Shown here in pieces: positions 53,401-61,706 of a DNA stretch of 64,000 nucleotides. Where the stretch lies: contig JAGUCH010000004.1 of NCBI GenBank assembly GCA_019096065.1, forward strand, positions 2,790,001 to 2,854,000, read 5' to 3'. The notes beneath the pieces were generated by a model. The model was not told where the DNA came from. It was given only the letters and a program-made list of their open reading frames with translations, and did no database searches. This DNA comes from Paracyclopina nana (taxonomy: Eukaryota > Arthropoda > Copepoda > Cyclopoida > Cyclopettidae). Each line of letters starts with the position of its first letter. Position 1 is the first letter of the stretch. Made by a program: the position numbers and the translations under genes.

Positions 53401-55716
53401 GCGGGTCATGAAAAGGGCCATGCGTTTATGCTCCTTGTAGTCCTTTTTGAGGGCCAACTTGTCGAAAATCTCTTCATAGTGGACTCTGCATTTGCAGAAC
53501 TGATTTTCAAAGTGAACCAGGCTTCGAAAATTTCTGGCACTGACAACCAGCCTTTGCCTCCAATACTTCATGTAGCTGTCCACGAAACTTCTGCATGGTT
53601 TGCTCAATATTCGCACTTTGCCTAGGTCGGCAAGTTCAAGGCGTGAGCAAATGTTTAGTGCCACATGCAATAAACCAGGATTCTTTGCAAACTCGTCGAG
53701 CATTTTCTTCTATTTGCCCATGATAACGCTAATTTTAAAATATGGACGCGTCTCTTTGTACTATGACCCACGCGTCGTTAATTCAAATATGAAATTCTCG
53801 CAACCTCCCTATAGCAGGTAGTTTTATATATAGGTGACTCAATGGAAGGGGGACAAAAATACTTTTGGTGCTTTTACTTTTTGCCCTTTTTTGCATGTGA
53901 ATGACGGTTATAGTGAAGGCTTGTACTTAAATTCCGCTGAAAAAAATATATTCCTGCTCCGTCTTGTGGATTAGATTCGCACTTGCTTTGATGTAGTTTT
54001 GGCTAATATCATAATAATTTTTTCATATGTTTCAGGCATTCCGGTGTCAACACCAAAATCAACAGGCTTTTGGAGCTTTTCAAAGACAATGCCTGGGCTG
54101 TCCACTTGACCAGAGACAGCTTCAGCGAACATGACGTGGCCAACGCACTGAAAAGGTTCTTCAGAACCCTCAATGAACCTCTGCTGACTGAAAAGCTGCG
54201 ACACATGTTCTTGCAAGCGGCCACAGTGGAAGAGGTCGGCAAGAAGACAGATCGATACCGAAACCTGGTTAAACTCCTTCCACCAATCAACTACAACACG
54301 TTGAAACGACTCCTGTCGCACCTCAAGGCCATCTCTGGGCATGCTGGCAAGAATCTTATGCCTAACTACAATTTGGGCGCCATTTGGGGCCCCTCGTTGC
54401 TCACAGTCGATTCCATGGAGGCTTCCACATACGCGCAGACCTCCAGTGAATCTGATGTGTGCCGTGATCTCATTGATTATTATACCGTGCTGTTCGATGT
54501 CCCGCCCGAAGAACTCGAACGCGAGGCGAAAATCTCGGAAGTTCTTGAGAAACTCAGCAAATACGACAGAGGCCGCTGCCTTCTGAAGAGATCAGGTAAC
54601 TAACAAAAAATCTTTTGGCAAAGCTGGAAAATCAACCCACAATTAGCGGCAACGGAAAAAAATCGTGCCATCATTTTTCTCCATTTGCGGTCAAATAATG
54701 GACTTCTTTTTATTTGAAAAAGTGCATCATATAGTATATGACAGCCATGAGGGAATCATGTGCAGCCATAATTAGTTTTGACTAGCTTTAGAAAACTGCA
54801 TGGACAACCATGGAAGATATGGTAAAATTTTTCCGAGTCGTGTAAAAATCACTTGACAGCGCTGTTAAGCGCAGGGAAAGTTGGCTATTTTTAATAAACC
54901 ATTAGCGCACAAATCGATTTGTCAAAATGCAACTTTTCCTCAATCACGATGCTGCAGAAACTGATTTTCCCTCTCTCTCCTTTTGCTGCAGGTGATTTAA
55001 GGCTATGGGTCTACATCGACACAAAATCTAGCGGAAATTGTGTTTGTGTCGTCGTCAAGCCATCCATGACAGCGATGGAGATGACACGCCAAGTGATTGC
55101 GGACAAGAGCCTGAAAGAAGGGGCTAATCTCGTGTTACACGAGGTGGTCTTGGGTGGCGCCCTGCAACGGCCCATACACCATTCAGAGCTTGTCTTGGAC
55201 GTCACCCTTAAATGGGGAGTTTGGGGAGAACAGGATCGTCGAGACAACTATTTGCTCCTCAAAAGAAACATATTGTACGAGGAAGCCGTGGGAGTGTCAG
55301 TGCCACCCATGACAGTGTTTGGGGAAGCCCTGTACAGCGACCTCAAAATGAAGTCGTTCAAGAAGTTCAACTTCTCCATGAGCAACGCTCGACTGACTGT
55401 GAGCAAATCCGAAGACAGTGAAGTGGCTGCCTGGCCCATCGAGGACATTTCCTGGTACTTTGGGTGCGAGCCAAAGAGACATCCGCCCAATAGCTACAAT
55501 GTCACCTTTATCCACCGACAAGAGGCTGTGGTGCGTTCCAAAGACCGGCCGCATTTCGGGAGAACCATATCTTTCGAGTCAAGAGATTTTTACATCAAAT
55601 GGATCGCTGCAATGCTGGTCGCCGAGTATGCCAACGACGTCAAGCCCAAAGCTGAACCATCCAACATTCCACCCACCTCCACAGATGAGGAAAAATTACT
55701 GCTATTAGATGACTGA
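50478..55716 (+). CDS. ARAP/RhoGAP15B-like PH-PH-RhoGAP-RA-PH protein
   Basis: A GTPase-activating protein for Rho-family GTPases. Exons 50478-52606, 54036-54595 and 54992-55716 give 1,137 residues; the ATG has a good context (CACCAAAATG). The first ~450 residues are disordered, with repeated tyrosine motifs (YENIA, YENVY, YEHVA, YVAV, YENIW) and PPVPAPR/PPVPPR SH3-type sites. PH1 lies at ~455-560 (SGVLYVYSR, FQPKWCVL) and PH2 at ~570-670. RhoGAP lies at ~682-880 with the arginine-finger region EGIYRHSG formed across the first splice junction, plus MPNYNLGAIWGPSL. An RA domain follows from ~896, and PH3 at ~1000-1110. ARAP proteins normally also carry ArfGAP and ankyrin repeats; neither is visible here, as in fly RhoGAP15B. 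An antisense gene fills the first coding intron. Confidence 0.85.
52615..53703 (-). CDS. Intronless nested gene (362 aa), F-box-like N terminus
   Basis: A single long frame on the strand opposite the RhoGAP gene, wholly inside its 52607-54035 intron. The ATG is at 53703, and its stop lies 8 bp from the host donor site. The N-terminal ~45 residues (LLHVALNICSRLELADLGKV then SKPCRSF) have an F-box-like helical pattern. The rest is rich in aromatic, Cys and charged residues with helical repeats, and I recognise no family. Codon use looks ordinary. It may be a retrogene, given no introns in an intron-rich neighbourhood. A role in ubiquitin ligase substrate recognition is only a guess from the N terminus. 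Confidence 0.65.
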   Translation of the reverse strand: MLDEFAKNPGLLHVALNICSRLELADLGKVRILSKPCRSFVDSYMKYWRQRLVVSARNFRSLVHFENQFCKCRVHYEEIFDKLALKKDYKEHKRMALFMTRVNNENSKNCQNPYFFDCPLFYSVFWSKFKIFKIFLPYAKVNDARDEIRFVGRRLLEDLLMEEEPKLPRFCLVQCHRQGFISDASLIQIFNKISPEKLFAALEFICNFWNIYSDPRKWRDVCIFLYLFDGLFKEEKQELWQWLVDEITGQKRETMYSSKENFELYRNFCMGLILTPDVVQQMRWLHGMGERETKLKIRLGFVSTKHTTKEDKMKIIFDLANEEFTDRRLKVKFIWPVCMHYDLVPRDSRGLKQFRERIKQLK

Positions 55717-55737
55717 TGAATTTTTTTATTTGATTCA

Positions 55738-55743
55738 AATAAA
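55738..55743 (+). terminator. AATAAA poly(A) signal of the RhoGAP gene
   Basis: AATAAA begins 22 bp after the stop codon and 123 bp before the DNAI3 ATG. Confidence 0.65.
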
Positions 55744-55865
55744 CAGTGCTTGTCGCTTCTTCAATTTTATGCGTCAATCTTGTTGAATCGATGATACGTG
55801 ATGCATTGATTTTCCGATGCGTGACGACGAGTTTCGATCAAACACGACACACATTTTTGTCGACT

Positions 55866-58800
55866 ATGGAGGAAGAGCTCGAGATAGAAAGTAAGAATTC
55901 TCAGAAGCCTGAGTAAAAGCAATTATTGCATCTTGTTTCATCATTTAGATGAGGAAAATTTGCTGCCCGAGGGCACATTCGCCATTAAATTGTCGCAAGA
56001 AACGCAGGAGCGCTTCGAAGTTGTGGCTGAGTGGGACATTTCCGAGCTGGAACCTCAGAAAGAAATCCCTCTCGAAGTTTTGAAGCAAGAAATTGCCGAC
56101 TATAAAGAAGAGTCGGATTTCTTTTTCCTCGCCGACTACATTAAAAACTGCAAGCTCTTGGCTCCACTCCTCATTTATGATCCCACTGAGCAATATGGAG
56201 AAAAATACCTTCTGTGCCTCAGTGGAGAGGCGAAATATGGGTACCTGCAGAACGAGGAAGACTCTAGCATGGCGTTGGTGGACGCGGACACTCCATACCG
56301 ATATGAGTATGAAAATGCCTAATTCAATAATTTTTGGGCTCATTTTCGATTTCACCGCGTTTCAGTCCACCGGTACCAAAGGCATGGAAATCCTTGAAAA
56401 GTGACGAGCTAATCGAAAGAGATTGGGTCACTGATTCAAGACCTAAGGTTAATTTTCATTTATTACCAATATTTTTACTATAAATGATCATAGTTTAATC
56501 ATCTTTTCAGCATTCAAAATTTGTTTTATTCATTAAGTAATTATTTAGCTATGTTTTTAGATCATGCTACAAATTAAGCGTAACGTCCCAAGAACTGAAG
56601 GAGCAAAGGCCATGTTCAGCGACAGAAATGTCGATGATGTCAGCGATGGTTACGTGGCTTGCGAATCATACGTTGACTCACATGTATGGCAGCATAATGC
56701 AGAAATGGAGAGAGCCATGCAGGTAAATATGACAAGCATACTATGCTGATTAAACTTTATTGCGGCTCGCATGATAAATGTTTGCCCGCAGGCTGTACCC
56801 ATTTTGGTAGAAGGTAGCTCTCAAACGGAATTAAAGCACCCCAAAAATGTATATACTCAATACGAGCCAAGGGTATTTTCTGACGACGAGGTGGCAGCAA
56901 TTTGGGAATCGCCGCAAATGAAAAAATTCCTAACAAAGGCTGAAGAAATGTAAGTATATGCTTTGATACGCTTGAAAAATGTTATAATATTAATAGGGAG
57001 AAGTGCATTCGCATATATGTGCATGCGCAATTTGAACAAAGGAAGAGGAGTGCAAATTGATAATTTATACAGTTTTCTTGCTTTGATCCACTGTTATAAG
57101 CATGCTAAATCTCTTAACAGAATGCTTGAGGTTGCTCAAGAGCCAGACATTATGGGGACTTTACGGGATGACATTGAATCCTTCTACAGAAGAGATCACG
57201 TGGAAGTCGTGGAAGAGACTGAACTGATCGAGCACACTTTCTTCACTGACCTCAACTTTTCACATAATACTAGAGTGACCCAGGTGAGGTGGCATCCCAA
57301 ATGGGATGGAATTGTGGCCATGTCAGTCATAGAGAACACCGTATATGAGGAATATCTGAATAACCTCACCAAGAGAATGGTCATGCCCACCATGATGATG
57401 ATCTGGAGCATGGACCATCCTCTGTTCCCCCAACTTTTGATGAGAGTTCCAGATGACATCAATGTATTTGAGTGGCACCCCATTGAACCAGACATCTTGA
57501 TTGGAGGCTGCTTGAATGGCCAGGTTGTCATTTATGACTTGTGTGAGTACAGCCATAAATTGGCCAGAAAGATATGCATATGGGACCATTCAGTGGTGAT
57601 GTCTAAGCAAACCAATAAATTGCACCTGGAAGATGGCTTCATTCCGATTGTCTACTGGAGTGCGGAATCAAATATGGAATTTTGCCACTCATCTCCAGTG
57701 GAATGCCTGCAATGGCTACCAAAAACTGTATGGGTAAGTATGCCACCACATTCAAGAAATGCATATGAAAAATGCACTTTTTCTCCACAAAATTCAGTTT
57801 TCCCATGAAAGTGCCTATCCAAAAGTCAATCAAAATGAAGAGAACAGGCAACTTGTGACATGTGCAGCAGACATGTTCATTCTAGTGTGGGATCTGCTCA
57901 AGCCACCGGTGGACACAGGAATCACCGAGGTTCTTGAAGATGTGCAGCAGGACGAAGTTCCAAAGGAGCAATCAAAACCGAGCAAATTCTCCTGGGCCAA
58001 GCTGCGAGCCAAAAGCTCCGTGGCTGCGCCAATGTCATCTTCCAAATGGACTCCAGCAATTGGCAAATACAGTTTCCTCAACAAAATCTGGAGGCCTGTG
58101 CATAGGATCCAATTTTTGGACCCTTCGCCACCTCCAGCATTGCCTGGAGGACAAAGGCCATCAGAGGAGACCCCATTTCTTAAAGTGCTCATCACGGCTT
58201 TAAGTGTGACCGATAGGCCTGACCTCATGTCATTTGAACGCAAAGGATCCATGATGCAGCCCAGCATGAGCACTGCGGCATCAGGAGGAGGGAAATTTGC
58301 AGCCTCCTCGAGCGTTGACGAGGATGCATCTGACGGTCGAGGAAGTCGTGGCAGCATTGATGCTTCCAAGCTTTTGGAGGATGAAGATGACATCCCTCCT
58401 CCGGATCCTTCGAACATGGCCTTGCCCACTATGCTCATGGCTGGCACAATTTTGGGATCAGTATTCAGGGCGGACCTTAGCAGGAACAAAGTGGACGTGG
58501 AAACAAACAACCTATGTAAGGAAAATTATTTTTTTCAAGATTGCGCGCGAGTGTGAAATTTCGCATTCTATCGTTTTGCGATTCTCTTGCTTGAATGTGT
58601 GAAAATCTTATCTAGTTGCTTCCCACCAATATAAGTAGCATTTCTATAACTAAGCCAATTAAAAATATAAAATAGCTTCATATAAGCTTTTTGCGTATGC
58701 TGCTAACTAAGGTACACATGTACAACATCTGGCTATTTTTTGTAATAATGCATATGTTACAGTAATTATTCAATTTCTATCTTTAGTGTGCACGATTGAG

Positions 58801-59739
58801 TGGATGACAGCAATTCACGACGGACCAGTTGAAATCATGACAAAATCGCCGTTTTTACCGCACTTATTGTTATCCATGGGTGGCTACAGCTTTGCTGTTT
58901 GGAATGAGGGCATTATGGTATAACCCTAAATTTGCCCACATGGCGGCAGATGTAACCTAACTCTTGTGTCCCTAGAACAAACCTGTCATTTTGCATTTTG
59001 TGGACCGCGAGCAATTCACTTGCGTTGCGTGGTCCATAGAGCAACCGAACATAGTATTTTTCTCTGGCGAAAAAGGAAATCTGGAAGTGTGGGACATCAC
59101 GAAAAGGCGATCCGAGCCCATTCAAATCCAGAATATCGCGGGCAGAGCCATAAATGGTATATAATTAGATAATTCGAGCGCAAGTGCAACAGTTCACTTT
59201 TTATCGCAGCTATATGCCCTTACCGAGGATCAAAAGTAAATGGAAATGATGGGCATTTTATATCAGTTGCGGATAATTCAGGTACACTCAGGGTCATGAC
59301 CTTGCCCAAACATTTGTGGGTGTCCTCAGACCAAAGTCTGGATGACATGCAAGCCTTCATTGACGCAGAAATAGCGAAAAAGCAAGAGAAGGAGAGGCTG
59401 AAGAATGACAGGGAAAAAACGCGCAGGTCGCGTAACAAAATGACTATCGACGAGGAACTGGAGGAGGACACAAAAGTAGACGAGACTGAGGATGAATATT
59501 TGCTGTTTTACTTCAGGAGAGAAAAGCAGATTATGGAGGGACTTTACGGGGCAGAATGGAGGGAGTACTTACGTCATCCAGAATTGCCCCGCTCCGATTA
59601 CGAGGTGGCTGAATCGAGGCGGAGTTCATCCACCTCAACAATATCGACCACTCGGCGCATGAGCATCGTAGGATCGATGTCAGGCAAAGCTCGCACAATC
59701 GCTCCTTTTCTGAAGGCGGCCGACAAAAAGTTCTTCTGA
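55866..59739 (+). CDS. DNAI3: Axonemal dynein intermediate chain (WDR63/DNAI3-like)
   Basis: A WD-repeat intermediate chain of inner-arm axonemal dynein. Ten exons: 55866-55890, 55949-56306, 56366-56447, 56561-56722, 56792-56949, 57121-57733, 57798-58515, 58787-58917, 58976-59156 and 59210-59739. They total 985 residues in one frame. The N-terminal part has the WDR63-type PKAW and YTQYEPRVFSDDE segments. WD repeats follow, with VTQVRWHPKWDGIVA, MIWSMDHP, VFEWHPIEPDILIGGCLNGQ, LVTCAADMFILVWDL, FFSGEKGNLEVWD and GHFISVADNSGTLRV. A charged coiled-coil-like region (KKQEKERLKNDREKTRRSR) lies near the C terminus. A Ser/Pro/Gly-rich insertion (about 58240-58420) separates WD units. Its presence implies motile cilia or flagellated sperm. 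It ends 70 bp from the convergent VEFS-box gene. Confidence 0.9.
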
Positions 59740-59808
59740 GCATTATTCGCAAATGATTGTTATATTTTGTATGTAGATACGATATACTTTAAGATTATGC
59801 CTTTTGAT

Positions 59809-61361
59809 TCAACTTTTGCCTCGGCGTTGCCTAGGACTGATCCAAGTGGTCAGCTTGAAAATGTCATTGACATCATATTGGCTCCTGGAGCTGAACTGAT
59901 CGTTGAGATCACGGATCTCATCTATGAAAACTTCGTTTGCAAATGTCACGGCAGCCTTTTTGCGAGGCCATAGCTTGCAATCAACATCGTTTTCTGAGCT
60001 GCTTTTGGATGCAGGGTTGCGGAAGCTCTTCTTCAGCCAATAATGGCGAGATGGCATCCTCTTTTCCTTGAACATAATTGTAGAGTTGGAGCTATTCGGC
60101 TTATATCTAGTGTTGGCAGCTGAGTCATCCTCGTCCTCTGACAAGTGCAGGTTCAAGCTCTCCGAGAATGGAATGGGTTTGGGTACATAATATGGGTTTT
60201 CTATTGGCAGTTTAATTGGAGTCACTGGATATCGGTCTGGATGATCCGCCATATCTTTAATGATGGCCTGCAGACGTGCAGTCATTGTTAAAACCATGCT
60301 AGAGCTCAAGATTCCAAACTCGTGAAAATTGGAGAGGTGCAAAAGGAAGTTCTTGTACAAATTTCTTCTGTGAATTTGAGGTCCGTGAGTGTCTATGAAC
60401 ATTTCGAGTATGGGGATCATCATGTCGTCACCGTAGCATGGGTATTTATGAAGGTGGCCGTTCCAAAGCTTAAACAGGGCTTTCTCGCCCTCGTTGAGAT
60501 CGACAAAATCATCAATTTGCCTAAAAAGAAAAGTTAAAGGTTGAAGTAGAAATAATTTATCGGTAGATTAGCAACGTGTCACCTTAGGGACAAGTCCTTT
60601 AGCCAGTCGTAAGATTCCTCCGCTTCTACTTCACCAAAAGCAATCGGTTGATTGCTGCGCACATGGAAAAGTAGTCGGTGAGGATTGTGGGTTCCGTCCT
60701 CAGCCATTTTGACTTCCACCACTTTTTTCACCAGCTTTTCTCGAAACTTTGTATGAGGTTCTGAGGGGTATTTTTTGGGGGTGCCACCGGGTGCCGTGCT
60801 CACTGCTTTCTTGGCTCGCTTTCCTGGAGGCTCCAGGTTCTTTTCAATGCTAATTTTCCTCTTTCTACCAGGCTTGGACTTGGTTGCCTGCGGAGCGAGC
60901 TCTGAAGACTTTTTAGACTTGCATTCAGCTAGGTTGGACTTTTTCACAGGTGACACAATAATTGCGTTTGGCTTTAAGGACGGAGGCTTAACCGGTTTAC
61001 GTAGTCGCTTTCCCAGCAGTATGGAGCTGTTCTCCTTGCCTTCTTTGAATCCATCAGAGTCTTGCAGTCTTTTGGACATTTGGCTTCTTTGTCTAATGCT
61101 TAAAGGAGATCGATCACTGGACCTCCTGAGACATTTTCTCTCGGATACCTCTGCAATTTGGCTACAAAAGGAATTTTTCATAGCGTCTATGGGGCTAGTA
61201 GATGGCTGACAATCCGAGCAGAAGCCTCCACAAGTCACATGGATCCAATGGGACCGGCAGCCCATACATGGGCGCCATTTCTTCATGTCCTTCACTTCCT
61301 TTTCTGATGACTTTTGATGGCACCCCTTTGCGAAGCACTTGGCAATCATCATTGTGAGCAT
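59809..61361 (-). CDS. PHD finger plus VEFS-box (SUZ12-like) chromatin protein
   Basis: Two minus-strand exons, 61361-60583 and 60520-59809, joined in phase, give 496 residues. The N terminus forms a PHD-type C4HC3 set: C9, C14, C32, C35, H41, C44, C48 and C51, with the usual Trp before the His. A basic, Lys/Pro/Ser-rich linker follows. From about residue 225 comes a VEFS box: LLFHVRSNQPI, YDWLKDLSLR, FVDLNEGEKALFKLWN, MFIDTHGPQI and NFLLHLSN. VEFS is the domain by which SUZ12/VRN2/EMF2/FIS2 bind the EZH2-type methyltransferase in PRC2. A short C-terminal tail follows. The canonical SUZ12 zinc finger and N-terminal lobes are missing, so this is a divergent paralog or a lineage-specific PRC2 subunit. 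The ATG lies 2 nt after a 3' splice site. Confidence 0.8.
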
Positions 61362-61363
61362 GG

Positions 61364-61380
61364 CTAGAAGAAGAAAAAAA
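61364..61380 (-). promoter_or_regulatory. 3' splice site just before the VEFS-gene ATG
   Basis: On the minus strand a pyrimidine tract (tttttttcttcttct) and AG end 2 nt before the start codon. No upstream cis exon is evident, and the PRORP poly(A) signal lies ~65 bp further upstream. Confidence 0.6.
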
Positions 61381-61445
61381 TAAGTGTGAAAAAACTATGA
61401 CAGCTTAATTTTTATCAATCAAAACTAGCCGTCTAATTGTAACTT

Positions 61446-61451
61446 TTTATT
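61446..61451 (-). terminator. AATAAA poly(A) signal of PRORP
   Basis: Minus-strand AATAAA 30 bp after the PRORP stop codon (61481). Confidence 0.65.
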
Positions 61452-61480
61452 GCTTTTCTTCTGTTTCCCATATTTTTAAA

Positions 61481-61653
61481 TCAGTTGTGAGGCAGCTGGA
61501 CACATAACATTTTGTCTGGCAGAACGTGAGTTGTTTGTAGGTTCGTTGATAGGGAAGTAGCCTTCGGTTCTGGTAAGATCGGTAGGTGCCAAACTGATTT
61601 CTTGGCAGTCTTGGACGGAAAAACTGTATACGATGGAGGAAACTGAAAGTGCA

Positions 61654-61706
<53 letters not shown>

